Of a stretch of 59,551 bases of DNA, positions 45,172-54,519 are shown one piece after another. The notes beneath the pieces were generated by a model, which was given only the letters and a program-made list of their open reading frames with translations, was not told the DNA's origin and did not search any database. This stretch comes from Nitrospirota bacterium (lineage in GTDB: Bacteria > Nitrospirota > Thermodesulfovibrionia > UBA6902): the NCBI GenBank assembly GCA_016234115.1, contig JACRHD010000045.1, positions 1 through 59,551 of the forward strand, written 5' to 3'. Positions within the stretch are counted from its first letter, which is position 1. Each line of letters begins with the position of its first letter. A program made the translations under genes and the position numbers.

Positions 45172-48126
45172 TTATTTTTCAGAAGACACGGGCAATTTTA
45201 TTACAAATGTTGTGCCCTCGCCCTTCCTGCTTTTAACATTTATAATGCCGTTGTGGTCTCTGATTATACCATAGCAGATACTTAAACCGAGCCCTGTCCC
45301 CTTGCCTGGGGTCTTGGTTGTATAAAAGGGGTCGAATATCCTTTCCAGATCCGCGTCATCGATGCCTGCGCCGGTGTCTTTGAAAACAATCTCTATGAAA
45401 TCGCCGGCCGGCTTGATGGAAACTGAAAGGGAGCCCCCGTCCGGCATTGCGTCGAGGGCGTTCAGTGTGAGATTGAAAAATACCTGCTGGATCTGGTCCT
45501 GGTTCACTTTCAGAGGTGGCAGGGCGTCAATATCGCGAATGAGCCGGATGTTCCTGAACCTTTTATCGTAGCTTGCCAGACCGATCGTCCTGTTCAGTAT
45601 TTCCCCCACGTCGACCGGCTTTTTCTCGGAAGAAGATACCCTGGCGAAATCTCCGAGGCTCCTGACTATGTTCACAATCCTCTCTATATGCCCGTTGATC
45701 GTTTTGAGCGCCTCCCCCGCGAAATTCACGTTCTCCTCCGAATTCAGCTCCAGCGACCTCAGCTCCTGCACAAGCGACGAAATAGATGCAAGGGGGTTGC
45801 CTATTTCATGGGATATGCCGGCAGTCAGCCTTCCTATGCTCGCCAGCTTTGAGGAATGCAGCAGTTGTTCTTCCATGCTTTTCTTTTCGGTTATGTCTTC
45901 AATGATTACGACAAAACCTCCGGCGGGGTCTTTCAGGGAGTTGATGTTTACCTTGAACGACTGCATGGAAGGCGCCTGAACGACCGTCTCGCCCTGCATG
46001 CCTTGCGTAAACATCTCCTTCCCGACCCACGGCAGCAGGTTGAAAATCGATGCGTTGACGGCGCCGGACTGCTTTATGCGCGTAATGCCCTCCATTTCCC
46101 TGTTCCAGTATTTGATATTGAACGAAGGACCTACGGTCACGATGCCGACGGGGGCGCTCTCTATAATGTTTTCACTGAACTCTTTGAGATAAGCAAGGTT
46201 CCTGTTTGCCTCGGCAAGCTCCTCCCTTGAGAGCCTGAGCGTGTCGGTAATTTGCCTGATCGAACTGGACAGTTCACCCCTTTCGGTTTCCGTAAGCGTC
46301 ATTTTGTCTTCAAAGATGATCGCAGCAATGGGCGAGCCCAATACGCCCGACAATACCTTCTCAGCCTCATTTCTCATATCGAGAAGATCGTTTTGGGATA
46401 TATGGTCCCTCGGAATATTATGCCGGGCCAGAAAGTTTTCCATAAATTCTCCGGCCTCCCTGAGTCCCATGTATTGTCCGAGCATTTCCTCTATCTGCTC
46501 GATGCTGTAAATGCCCCTGGCCGGCAGCATTCTTGAGGAATAAGATTCGACAAATTTAAACGCCTGTCTTTCCTCCTCCGCGTCCTGCGAGGTAAATATT
46601 GAAATACCGACGTAAAACATGACGTTGAACAGGAGTCCCCAGAACAGGGAATGGCTCCAGCGGTCCAGCCCTTCCAGGCCGAAAAGGGCCGTAGGGTTCA
46701 GCATCCTTGAATGGAAGACGTCGGCCCAGAAACCCTCTTTCCCTATTATCCCGGCGCGCATAAGCGCGGGTATCATGAGCGTGTACATCCAGACGCCGAA
46801 TCCCGCGATGATTCCGGATATTGCTCCTTTTTTATTGCCGCCCTTCCAGTAGAGACCGAAAAGCAGCGGAGGAGCGAATATTGTTACCGCTTCAAAAGAT
46901 TTCAGTCCGATGTCGACGAGGCTGTAAAAATCCCCGATATAAACGGCAAAGAGATAGCCGAGAAAGATCAGGCCTAAAATGATGACCCTTCTCGTATTGA
47001 GTATCATAATGTAAAAACCCTTCATCACATTCATCCGCAAGAGGGCCGGCATCACAAAGCTGTTCATCACCATTGTGCTCAGGGCCAGGGATTCGACAAT
47101 TACCATGGCGGACGCGGCGGAGAACCCCCCGAGGAACGCCAGCAGCGCAAGCAGGGGGATGCCGTGTTTAAACGGCAGGGTGAGCACAAAATAGTCGGCA
47201 TTTTTCTGCGGCTCATCGAGGAGAAGACCTCCATAGGCTATAGGCAGCACGAATATGTTCATGAGAAGCAGGTAAAGGGGGAAAAGCCACATCGCCTTTT
47301 TGATGTGCTCGTATGAGGAATTTTCCACGACGGACACATGGAACTGTCTGGGCAGAAACATGATCGCCATCATCGAAAGAAACGTCAGGGAGGACCATTC
47401 CAGGAAACTTACATTTGAGTCCCTCCCGATCGTCATAAGGTTTGCAAATTGCGAGTCCCTGATCATCTCAAAAATCCCCCCCATGCCGTTAAACAGCCCG
47501 TATGTCACAAAGATACCGACCGATATGAAGGCGACAAGCTTGATAGCGGATTCAAAGGCAATGGCAAAGATAAGCCCGCCGTGCCGTTCCGAAACATCGA
47601 CTTTTCTTGCCCCGAAAAATATTGCAAACACCCCGATCATGAGCGTAATCAACCAACCCGCAAAACCGCTTCCCTCGGACTGTCCGGCAACGATAGAAAA
47701 GGTCGTCATTATCGCCTTGAGCTGAAGTCCGAGATAGGGAGTTATTCCAATAACCGCCACGAGCGTTACAAGGGCCGAGAGAAAGAGTGAATTTCCGTAG
47801 CGTGACGCGATGAAGTCCGAAATAGTGGTGATCCTGTTTTCCTTGCATATATATACTATTTTTCTCAATACGATCCACCACAGGGCCGCCATCAGCGTCG
47901 GTCCGATATATATAGTGAGGAAACTCAGGCCGGCGTTTGCGGCCTTGCCCACGCTCCCGTAAAAAGTCCAGGAGGTGCAGTAGACGGCAAGCGAGAGTGA
48001 ATATACATATGGATTTGAAACAAGGTTGCTCCCCTTTTGCTCCTTCTTCTCCGCGTAGTAAGCAACGAGAAAGAGCAGCATCAGGTAAGCGAATATGATA
48101 AGAAACAAAACGCTCGTGGAAAACAT
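45172..48126 (-). CDS. Histidine kinase fused to a sodium/solute symporter domain
   Basis: A 984-residue sensor. Residues 1-490 are an SSS transporter domain with about 13 spans (AVYCTSWTFYGSVGKAANAG, ISDFIASRYGNSLF). A linker is followed by a PAS domain near 650-760 (ESAPVGIVTVGPSFNIKYWN). The kinase core has the H-box SIGRLTAGISHEIGNPLASI near 770, the N-box FFNLTLNALDAMPDGG and G-boxes DTGAGI and GKGTGLGLSICYG. CbrA and CrbS have this plan and control amino acid or acetate use. The partner regulators lie downstream. Start overlaps the small gene before it as TAATG. Confidence 0.93.
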   Translation of the reverse strand: MFSTSVLFLIIFAYLMLLFLVAYYAEKKEQKGSNLVSNPYVYSLSLAVYCTSWTFYGSVGKAANAGLSFLTIYIGPTLMAALWWIVLRKIVYICKENRITTISDFIASRYGNSLFLSALVTLVAVIGITPYLGLQLKAIMTTFSIVAGQSEGSGFAGWLITLMIGVFAIFFGARKVDVSERHGGLIFAIAFESAIKLVAFISVGIFVTYGLFNGMGGIFEMIRDSQFANLMTIGRDSNVSFLEWSSLTFLSMMAIMFLPRQFHVSVVENSSYEHIKKAMWLFPLYLLLMNIFVLPIAYGGLLLDEPQKNADYFVLTLPFKHGIPLLALLAFLGGFSAASAMVIVESLALSTMVMNSFVMPALLRMNVMKGFYIMILNTRRVIILGLIFLGYLFAVYIGDFYSLVDIGLKSFEAVTIFAPPLLFGLYWKGGNKKGAISGIIAGFGVWMYTLMIPALMRAGIIGKEGFWADVFHSRMLNPTALFGLEGLDRWSHSLFWGLLFNVMFYVGISIFTSQDAEEERQAFKFVESYSSRMLPARGIYSIEQIEEMLGQYMGLREAGEFMENFLARHNIPRDHISQNDLLDMRNEAEKVLSGVLGSPIAAIIFEDKMTLTETERGELSSSIRQITDTLRLSREELAEANRNLAYLKEFSENIIESAPVGIVTVGPSFNIKYWNREMEGITRIKQSGAVNASIFNLLPWVGKEMFTQGMQGETVVQAPSMQSFKVNINSLKDPAGGFVVIIEDITEKKSMEEQLLHSSKLASIGRLTAGISHEIGNPLASISSLVQELRSLELNSEENVNFAGEALKTINGHIERIVNIVRSLGDFARVSSSEKKPVDVGEILNRTIGLASYDKRFRNIRLIRDIDALPPLKVNQDQIQQVFFNLTLNALDAMPDGGSLSVSIKPAGDFIEIVFKDTGAGIDDADLERIFDPFYTTKTPGKGTGLGLSICYGIIRDHNGIINVKSRKGEGTTFVIKLPVSSEK

Positions 48127-48302
48127 TATTCCCCTTTGTTACCTTTTCCTGAATACCTGGTCACAGAGAAAATAAGGACAATAAATATGATCCAGACAAG
48201 GAAGAGATATTTAGACAGGTCATATTTGAATATGCTTATGACCGGCCAGTTGAAAAGGACAAAGCCGACGATGAAAAGGAATATCCAGATATCTCTCTTC
48301 AT
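48126..48302 (-). CDS. Small two-span membrane protein before the kinase
   Basis: A 58-residue protein with two hydrophobic segments, IWIFLFIVGFVLFNWPVISI and YLFLVWIIFIVLIFSV, and a basic tail. Small proteins of this plan precede symporter-type kinases in several phyla. ATG 48302 begins MKRDIW; the longer frame starts inside a mobile-like repeat. Its stop codon overlaps the kinase ATG by one base. Confidence 0.75.
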   Translation of the reverse strand: MKRDIWIFLFIVGFVLFNWPVISIFKYDLSKYLFLVWIIFIVLIFSVTRYSGKGNKGE

Positions 48303-48334
48303 AGGTAAGATATTATATACCAAGGCGGTAGCGC

Positions 48335-48504
48335 GCACAAAGGGAGGGCCGGCTCCGAATTTCTATAATCGACAGACACCATTTTTACATTTTTGCTTCT
48401 GCGCAACTCATAATCTCAGTCCTTTTCTGAAATCTTATCTCCTATCTCCTGACTCTTTATTAAAGGTGTCGTATAGAAATCCTCCGCCAGCCCTCCCTTT
48501 GTGC
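48335..48504. mobile_element. 170 bp MITE-like element with 40-46 bp inverted ends
   Basis: The left arm 48335-48380 and right arm 48465-48504 are inverted copies: GCACAAAGGGAGGGC starts both arms, TTTCTATA and ACACC match farther in, with small gaps. The AT-rich middle has no frame. It separates the kinase operon from rpsU and fills most of that 300-base gap. Confidence 0.6.
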
Positions 48505-48539
48505 TTTCCGGTCTGCAAGCCCGTGCCTCTGCCCTGCTC

Positions 48540-48569
48540 TTGCTTAAAACAGGTGATAAAATGTATATT
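48540..48569 (+). promoter_or_regulatory. Promoter of rpsU
   Basis: TTGCTT (48540-48545) and TATATT (48564-48569) are 18 bases apart, 33 bases before the rpsU ATG. Confidence 0.5.
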
Positions 48570-48602
48570 ATTCGTATTCTTATCAAGAGGGAGGTGAACT
48601 GA

Positions 48603-48800
48603 ATGCCTTATGTAAGGATTGGTGAAAACGAATCTTTTGAAAACGCACTTCGCAAATTCAAGAAGCAGTGCGAAAGGGAAGGGATCCTCTCTGAGATAAA
48701 GAAAAGAGAACACTACGACAAACCGAGTGTAAAGAGAAAGAAGAAGGCCATAGCCGCTCGCAAAAAAGCCGTTAAGAGATTCAAGTCTCCGTCGAGGTAA
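48603..48800 (+). CDS. rpsU: 30S ribosomal protein S21
   Basis: A 65-residue basic ribosomal protein. The family pattern [20 protein letters not shown] and the Lys/Arg-rich end ([18 protein letters not shown]) are clear. GGGAGGTGAAC precedes the ATG. It begins a short run with the YqeY gene, the first part of the classic macromolecular-synthesis order rpsU-yqeY-dnaG-rpoD. Confidence 0.97.
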   Translation: MPYVRIGENESFENALRKFKKQCEREGILSEIKKREHYDKPSVKRKKKAIAARKKAVKRFKSPSR

Positions 48801-48802
48801 GA

Positions 48803-49255
48803 GTGCCCATATCTGAGATATTAGCGGGTGATTTCACGGCTGCTCTCAAGTCTGGGGACAGGGACAAGGTTTCCATCCTGAGGATGGTCAAGGCGTCCAT
48901 AAAAAACAGGGAGATCGACAAAGGCTCCCCCCTGGACGATGAAGAGATTTACGCGATCCTCAGGTCGTTTGTCAAAAGGGCCAATGAATCGATAGAGCAG
49001 TTTTCAAAGGCCGGCAGGACCGAGCTTGCGGAAAAAGAAAAAACCGAGCTCTCTATAATCCAGAGTTACCTGCCCAAACAGATCGGCGAGGACGAATTAA
49101 GAAGAATTATCAATGACAGCTCAGTCGAAGTCGGCGCGACCGGGCCTAAGGACATGGGCAGGGTCATGAAGGCTGTTATGGCTAAAACAAAAGGGCTTGC
49201 AGACGGAAAGCTTGTCAGCAGTCTTGTGCAGGAGATACTGGGAAGCAAGGCTTGA
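48803..49255 (+). CDS. GatB/YqeY domain protein
   Basis: A 150-residue protein of the YqeY family, related to the tRNA-binding tail of GatB. EILAGDFTAALKSGDRDKVS, LRMVKASIKNREIDKG and LSIIQSYLPKQIGEDEL are typical. It starts with GTG 2 bases after the rpsU stop, with GAGG 5 bases before it. A role in tRNA-dependent amidation is suggested by the family but not proven. A repeat follows before the NIF3 gene. Confidence 0.9.
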   Translation: MPISEILAGDFTAALKSGDRDKVSILRMVKASIKNREIDKGSPLDDEEIYAILRSFVKRANESIEQFSKAGRTELAEKEKTELSIIQSYLPKQIGEDELRRIINDSSVEVGATGPKDMGRVMKAVMAKTKGLADGKLVSSLVQEILGSKA

Positions 49256-49268
49256 AATCTAAAACATT

Positions 49269-49354
49269 GAACCGCGAAGGCGCCAAGGACGCGAAGCGCT
49301 TTTTTGATTTAAATAAAATGCAGTTTTTCTTTGCGCTCTTCGCGCCTTTGCGGT
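49269..49354. repeat. ACCGCGAAGGCGCC-word inverted repeat
   Basis: AACCGCGAAGGCGCCAAGG and CTTCGCGCCTTTGCGGT are inverse arms around an AT-rich loop. It is another word family of the intergenic hairpins. Confidence 0.8.
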
Positions 49355-49391
49355 AATTTTTTCTACAGAATCTATCTATTACAGGGACTAA

Positions 49392-50348
49392 ATGAAACTG
49401 AAAGACATCTATAAAACAGCAGTGGCCACCGGCATGGACGCCGACCCCCGCGGCAGGAAAGCGGTCCTGAAGGCCCTCGAAAAACAGAAAAATGCGTACA
49501 AAGACATGAAGGAAGAGGACAGGGAGTTTTTTGACGCCGAGACCCTTTCAAATCCGTATGCCGATACTCGGATACTGCACGGCACAGGCGAGGAAGAAAT
49601 CAAAACGGCCCTCGTCGGCGTTGATATGGAAGTGGGCGAAGTACTCCTTGCGGACAGGCTCTCGTCAAGAGGAGACAAAATCGACCTGATCATCTCCCAC
49701 CATCCGCAAGGGAAGGCCTATGCGAATTTCTACGAAGTTATGTATATGCAGGCCGGCATATTAAACAAGTTCGGCGTGCCGATACATATCGCGGAAGGCC
49801 TCCTCGAAGGCAGAGTCAAAGAAGTAGGCAGACGGCTTTCGGCTGCCAACCACACCCGGACTATCGATGCGGCCAAACTGCTGGACGTTCCCTTCATGTG
49901 CGTTCATACCCCCGCGGACAATATGGTAGTAAACTACCTGCAGACACTATTTGACAGGAAAAACCCCGACACCATAGATGACGTTATCAAGCTGCTGAAG
50001 GAAATCCCGGAGTATCGCGAGGCCGCAAAAAACAACTCAGGGCCCCATATCCTTTTAGGTTCCGGGGCGCGGAGCGCCGGAAAGATATTCGTGGACATGA
50101 CAGGCGGCACGGAGGGGGCCAAAGACATATTCGAGAGTCTTTCCCATTCAGGGGTAAATACCATAGTCGGCATGCACCTGAGCGAAGACCACAGGAAAGA
50201 AGCTGAAAAGCGCCACATGAACGTCGTGATCGCCGGTCATATCTCAAGCGACAATCTCGGGATAAACCTCATCCTCGACTCCGTGCTGAAGAAAGGGAAA
50301 CTGAAGATCGTCCCGTGCTCGGGCTTCAGGAGATTCAGCCGGGCTTAG
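49392..50348 (+). CDS. NIF3-family metal-binding protein
   Basis: A 318-residue protein of the NIF3/YbgI group. The metal-site motifs are DLIISHHPQGK near residue 95, FMCVHTPADNMVV near 160-172 and VVIAGHISSDNLG near 280. Members are dinuclear metal proteins of uncertain role, some tied to GTP cyclohydrolase or radical-damage repair. An N-terminal helix of about 70 residues (DADPRGRKAVLKALEK) precedes the core, longer than in YbgI. No Shine-Dalgarno site is evident. Confidence 0.85.
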   Translation: MKLKDIYKTAVATGMDADPRGRKAVLKALEKQKNAYKDMKEEDREFFDAETLSNPYADTRILHGTGEEEIKTALVGVDMEVGEVLLADRLSSRGDKIDLIISHHPQGKAYANFYEVMYMQAGILNKFGVPIHIAEGLLEGRVKEVGRRLSAANHTRTIDAAKLLDVPFMCVHTPADNMVVNYLQTLFDRKNPDTIDDVIKLLKEIPEYREAAKNNSGPHILLGSGARSAGKIFVDMTGGTEGAKDIFESLSHSGVNTIVGMHLSEDHRKEAEKRHMNVVIAGHISSDNLGINLILDSVLKKGKLKIVPCSGFRRFSRA

Positions 50349-50376
50349 AGAGGCGGGAAAATAATCACCGACCCCA

Positions 50377-50991
50377 TTGATCAAAGCGATAATATTCGAT
50401 TACGGCAACATAATAAGTTCTGTTGACAACAGCCGGTTCTTTAAAGAGCTCTCAAGGGCCTCGGGAAAGTCAGGGGCCGGGCCGGACCAATTGACCGGCA
50501 ATAGCCCGGATGAACTGAGGAAATATGAAACAGGGCTTATTACCTCCGACCGGTTCTTCGAGCGGCTTGTCGGGCAGGGAGGGTTGGACCTGGGTAAAGA
50601 GGCATTTATTGCCCTCTTCACCGGCAGGTTCACTCCCATTGCAGAGACCCGCAAGCTGATACGAAAGCTGAAGACCGGATATAAACTGGGACTCCTGTCA
50701 AATACGAACGAATGGGATTATGAATACGAGATTAAACAGTGTGACGTATTCGGCCTTTTTGATGCCGTGACGGTGTCTTTCAAGGTCGGGGCGATGAAGC
50801 CTGACAGAAGGATCTACCTTGACGCGCTGAATAAACTGGGAACAAGGGCCGATGAAGCCGTGTATATCGACGATATCAGTGAATATGCGGAAGCTGCCTG
50901 CGCCCTCGGGATCAGGGGTTTTCACTATACGTCGCACGAAGGCCTGGTCCGATATTTACGGAGCTTGAACTGCCTTCCCGACCAACTCTAA
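50377..50991 (+). CDS. HAD-superfamily hydrolase
   Basis: A 204-residue phosphatase-type protein. Motif I is IIFDYGNI with the nucleophile Asp at residue 8, but Gly replaces the second Asp, as in YihX-like and FDLGNV-type members. Motif II lies in LGLLSNTNEWD, the Lys of motif III in KVGAMKPDRRIY and motif IV in AVYIDDISEYAEAA. The start TTG at 50377 is the only one that keeps motif I, and no clear ribosome site precedes it. Substrate unknown; it follows the NIF3 gene by 28 bases. Confidence 0.88.
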   Translation: MIKAIIFDYGNIISSVDNSRFFKELSRASGKSGAGPDQLTGNSPDELRKYETGLITSDRFFERLVGQGGLDLGKEAFIALFTGRFTPIAETRKLIRKLKTGYKLGLLSNTNEWDYEYEIKQCDVFGLFDAVTVSFKVGAMKPDRRIYLDALNKLGTRADEAVYIDDISEYAEAACALGIRGFHYTSHEGLVRYLRSLNCLPDQL

Positions 50992-51009
50992 TATCGCGGA
51001 CTGCGCTCG

Positions 51010-52029
51010 TCAGGAATTCTTATACTCATCCACGCGGGCCGACATTTCAGCCTTTTCTCCTTCATTGAGAAAGGAAGCCTCAAATGAATTCTTCGCAAGC
51101 TTATATACATCCTCTGCGGTCAGATTCAGCGCCCTGGTTATTGCCGAATAGTTTTCATTGATATAACCGCCGAAATAAGCCGGGTCGTCGGAATTTACAG
51201 TAACCAGAAGCCCCCGTTCCAGCATCCTTCGTAAGGGGTGGTCTTCCAATCTGTTTACTACTTTCAGCCTCAGGTTTGAAAGAGGGCAAACCGTCAGAGG
51301 TATCCTGCGGCGCACAAGTTCTTCTGTCAGCTCGTCGTCCTCGATGCAGCGGTTGCCGTGGTCTATGCGGGACACCTTCAGCAATTGCAGGGCCTCCCGG
51401 ACGTACTGGGCCGGACCCTCTTCGCCTGCGTGCGCCACTGCGAGGAACCCCGCTTCACGCGCCCGGGCAAAGACTTCCCGGAATTTTGAGGGAGGATTGC
51501 CGACCTCCGCCGAGTCCAATCCTACGGCTGTAATCCGGTCCCTGTAAGGGAGAGCTTCTTCAAGCGTCTTCATCGCAGAGGATTCACCGAGGTCACGGAG
51601 GAAGCACATAATCAGCCTGGTCGATATCCCGAATTTTCCCCCGGCGTCCGTAACGGCCCCGTGTATACCGTCAATCACTGTTGAAAACCCGATCCCGCGT
51701 CCTGTATGGGTTTGAGGGTCAAAGAATATTTCACTGTGAAGGACATTCTGCGAAGCGGCCTTCTCAAGATATGCCGTCGTCAGCTCATAAAAATCCTCTT
51801 CCCCGGTCAATATGCCGGCCCCTTCATAATAGATATCGAGGAAGTCCTGGAGATTGCAGAACTTGTAGGCCTCCCGGACCTCTTCCACGGATTTAAACCT
51901 GGTCCGTGCCTTGTTCCTTTCGGCAATCTTAAACATCAGTTCAGGCTCGAAAGAGCCCTCGATGTGAATATGTAATTCAGCTTTTGGGATGCCTTTTATA
52001 AAATCGTCGACAGTCAGCTCCTTTTTCAT
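51010..52029 (-). CDS. Adenine deaminase (adenosine-deaminase fold)
   Basis: A 339-residue zinc deaminase. KAELHIHIEGSFEPELMF gives the first His pair; the Glu-Gly-Ser-x-E-P-E start marks the adenine-deaminase branch and not true adenosine deaminases. HAGEEGP near 205, SRIDHGNRC near 228 and TVNSDDPAYFGGY near 280 complete the zinc and catalytic sites, and IFFDPQTHT is also characteristic. It would turn adenine into hypoxanthine for salvage. It is convergent with the HAD gene and divergent from dnaG. Confidence 0.9.
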   Translation of the reverse strand: MKKELTVDDFIKGIPKAELHIHIEGSFEPELMFKIAERNKARTRFKSVEEVREAYKFCNLQDFLDIYYEGAGILTGEEDFYELTTAYLEKAASQNVLHSEIFFDPQTHTGRGIGFSTVIDGIHGAVTDAGGKFGISTRLIMCFLRDLGESSAMKTLEEALPYRDRITAVGLDSAEVGNPPSKFREVFARAREAGFLAVAHAGEEGPAQYVREALQLLKVSRIDHGNRCIEDDELTEELVRRRIPLTVCPLSNLRLKVVNRLEDHPLRRMLERGLLVTVNSDDPAYFGGYINENYSAITRALNLTAEDVYKLAKNSFEASFLNEGEKAEMSARVDEYKNS

Positions 52030-52062
52030 AAGTAGATTTTAACCCAAAATGCAAAAAAGAAC

Positions 52063-52107
52063 CGTTCAAGCGGTTCAAGCGGCTCAAGCGGTTCAAGCGG
52101 TTCAAGC
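52063..52107. repeat. Five 9-base units GGTTCAAGC
   Basis: Tandem units CGTTCAAGC, GGTTCAAGC, GGCTCAAGC, GGTTCAAGC, GGTTCAAGC lie upstream of the adenine deaminase start. A related three-unit array is inside hemW. Confidence 0.9.
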
Positions 52108-52236
52108 GAAGTAATGATTGACAGCTCATGCCAAAGGATTGCCCTGTCCTGATCGGAAAGACCTGCTGACCCGGTCTGACGGCAAGACCATGCGCCGGGT
52201 CTTGTATCCCGTGTCCAGCATCCTGTATCATTCAGT

Positions 52237-53928
52237 ATGCCTTCCGACAGCGTCCTTGAAGAGATAAAAAGCAGGATCGATATCGTCGATCTCGTATCCG
52301 AATATGTCGGTCTGAAGCACGCGGGGCAGAACTGGAAGGGCCTCTGTCCGTTCCATACGGAGAAGACGCCCTCTTTTACCGTGAGCCCGTCAAAACAGAT
52401 ATACCACTGCTTCGGCTGCAACAGCGGGGGTGATATCTTTTCCTTCCTTGTGAGATACGAGAACATTTCATTCCCGGAGGCCGTCAGCATCCTTGCCAAA
52501 AAAGCGGGCGTCACATTAAAGGCCGATCAAAAGGACAGGGTCCGGGCCGGGGAAAAGGAAATCCTGCTCAACATTCACAAGGACGCCGTCACATTTTTTC
52601 AGCAGCAGTTTGCAAAGAGCGATAAGGCAAAACAATATCTCGATAAACGGGGTATAGACGTCAGGGCGCAGAAACTCTTTTCATTAGGGTATGCGCCGAA
52701 AACCTGGAATGCCCTGCTCAATTATCTCACGGCCAAAGGCTACAAGGCCGACGCCGTTAAAAAAGCCGGTCTGGTCACGCAGGGGACCAAAGGTATTTAC
52801 GACACGTTCAGGGACCGCGTCATGTTCCCCATCTTTGACCCTAAGGGAGACGTGATAGCGTTCGGCGGAAGGTCCATAAACGGGGACGAGCCGAAGTACC
52901 TGAATTCACCCGAGACGATCATCTTCAACAAACGCGCGGTCCTTTACGGTCTTGACAGGGCGAAAGACAGTATCAAGGAAACAGGATACGTCCTGTTCAT
53001 GGAGGGATATCTCGATGTCATCACCGCCCATATCCACGGGTTTTCCAATTCCGTAGCGCCGCTTGGGACCGCGTTTACACAGGAGCACGGAAAATTGATA
53101 AAGAGGTTTGCCGCAGACGTGGTCCTTGTCTTCGACAGCGACGACGCGGGCAGAAAAGCCGCCAAAAACGCGGCCAACATACTCTTTCAAAGCGGTCTGA
53201 ACGTGAAGATACTCACCTTCCCCGAGAAAGAAGACCCCGACAGCTTCCTGAGGAAAAACGGCAAAGAAGCATTTCAGAAGCTGCTTCAGGAACCTTTGAC
53301 GATCATCGATTTTTACATGCTCCTCAAAGGAGACAGGCGTCTGATAGCCCATGAAGCGATTGAAACCATATCGAGGATCTCCGACAGGGTCTTGCAGGGG
53401 TCCTATGTAAAGATGCTTTCGGAGAGGCTCAGGATCAACGAGTTCTTCGTGATCGAGGAGTTGAAGAAACTGAAAAAAACCGGACCCGGCGAGGCCCCCA
53501 AGGCAACACCCAGGACTGCCGCGAAGGCCAGACCGGTCAATGAGATATATATAATCAAGCTGCTGCTGCAGTTGCCTGAACGGGCGGAAGAAATTACGGG
53601 CCTGATCTCAGCGGAGGACTTCAGGGACCCTGTGACAAGGGCGGTCTTCGTGAAAATGAAGGCGGGCATAACGGACATAAATGAGCTGCTCTCGATGTGT
53701 GAAGGGGAAGAAAAAGATTTTCTCACCGGCGTGTCGTTCAGGGAAGATTTTGATAACCCCGGAAAGGCCCTTGACGATTGCATCAACCGGCTGACCGGGA
53801 ACAAGAGAAAAGTGTTATTGCAGGACTTGCAGAACAGGATAAAGGAAGCGGAAGCAAAGAAAGATCTTACGTTATTGAATTCCCTTCTGGCTGAACATCA
53901 GAAGCTTCGGAGGGACGGCAAACCTTAA
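52237..53928 (+). CDS. dnaG: DNA primase
   Basis: A 563-residue RNA primase for replication. The N-terminal zinc ribbon has CPFHTEKTPSF and YHCFGCNSGGDIFSF (Cys-His-Cys-Cys) at residues 40-70. The TOPRIM core shows FMEGYLDVITAHIHGF near 250 and VFDSDDAGRKAAKNAA near 300. The C-terminal 130 residues form the helicase-binding domain. The ATG lacks a strong Shine-Dalgarno site. In many bacteria rpoD follows directly; here a repeat, a small gene and a tRNA-anchored island follow instead. Confidence 0.96.
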   Translation: MPSDSVLEEIKSRIDIVDLVSEYVGLKHAGQNWKGLCPFHTEKTPSFTVSPSKQIYHCFGCNSGGDIFSFLVRYENISFPEAVSILAKKAGVTLKADQKDRVRAGEKEILLNIHKDAVTFFQQQFAKSDKAKQYLDKRGIDVRAQKLFSLGYAPKTWNALLNYLTAKGYKADAVKKAGLVTQGTKGIYDTFRDRVMFPIFDPKGDVIAFGGRSINGDEPKYLNSPETIIFNKRAVLYGLDRAKDSIKETGYVLFMEGYLDVITAHIHGFSNSVAPLGTAFTQEHGKLIKRFAADVVLVFDSDDAGRKAAKNAANILFQSGLNVKILTFPEKEDPDSFLRKNGKEAFQKLLQEPLTIIDFYMLLKGDRRLIAHEAIETISRISDRVLQGSYVKMLSERLRINEFFVIEELKKLKKTGPGEAPKATPRTAAKARPVNEIYIIKLLLQLPERAEEITGLISAEDFRDPVTRAVFVKMKAGITDINELLSMCEGEEKDFLTGVSFREDFDNPGKALDDCINRLTGNKRKVLLQDLQNRIKEAEAKKDLTLLNSLLAEHQKLRRDGKP

Positions 53929-53932
53929 AAAA

Positions 53933-54050
53933 CAGCAGTAGATAGTAGTTAGTAGTAAGTAGTTAAGGGATAACTTTCAAGAGGCTTTTCTCCCCCTAAC
54001 TACTAACTACTTGCTACTAACTACTTATTGCCTGCTGCTTGCTACTAACT
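53933..54050. repeat. GTAGTTAGTAG-word inverted repeat after dnaG
   Basis: AGTAGATAGTAGTTAGTAGT on the left and CTAACTACTAACTACTTGC on the right form a long hairpin of the family at 16081 and 19989. Confidence 0.85.
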
Positions 54051-54067
54051 GCCGATAAGAATAAAAT

Positions 54068-54280
54068 ATGAGTATGAAGGACCCCTTCATGAAAAAGCAG
54101 TATGCCCTGGAGACGGGCAAGCTGCACATCCCGTGTCCATATCGTGAACAGACCGGGATAAATATTCATGTAGTGGTCAAAGACGGTTACTGCTACCGCT
54201 CCGAGGATTGCATGGTCATCTGGTGCAAATTCAACCGCATCCAGACCGATATCGACTCATTGATCTCCCTTATATGGTAA
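54068..54280 (+). CDS. Hypothetical protein with four cysteines, 70 residues
   Basis: An unrecognised small protein. CPYREQTGINIHVVVKDGYC and EDCMVIWC supply four Cys that could bind zinc. It ends 16 bases before tRNA-Pro on the same strand. No clear Shine-Dalgarno site precedes either ATG (residues 1 and 3). It is on the chromosome side of the island boundary. Confidence 0.6.
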   Translation: MSMKDPFMKKQYALETGKLHIPCPYREQTGINIHVVVKDGYCYRSEDCMVIWCKFNRIQTDIDSLISLIW

Positions 54281-54296
54281 TATATCTCAGAAACTT

Positions 54297-54373
<77 letters not shown>

Positions 54374-54443
54374 ATTTCCTCTCGTAAAATCAATCTATTA
54401 TCTCCTGCCGACGGAAAAACCGTCAAGCCCGGGTTGCACCGGA

Positions 54444-54465
54444 TGTCGGGACTTTGTCGGGACTT
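54444..54465 (+). repeat. 11-base tandem repeat next to the tRNA
   Basis: TGTCGGGACTT occurs twice in direct tandem, 70 bases after the tRNA and 55 before the integrase start. It could be an arm-type integrase site. Confidence 0.45.
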
Positions 54466-54519
54466 TTGGTTTTTTGGGTAATACATAAGCAGAGATTACT
54501 CAAAAATCGGAGGTAAAAA

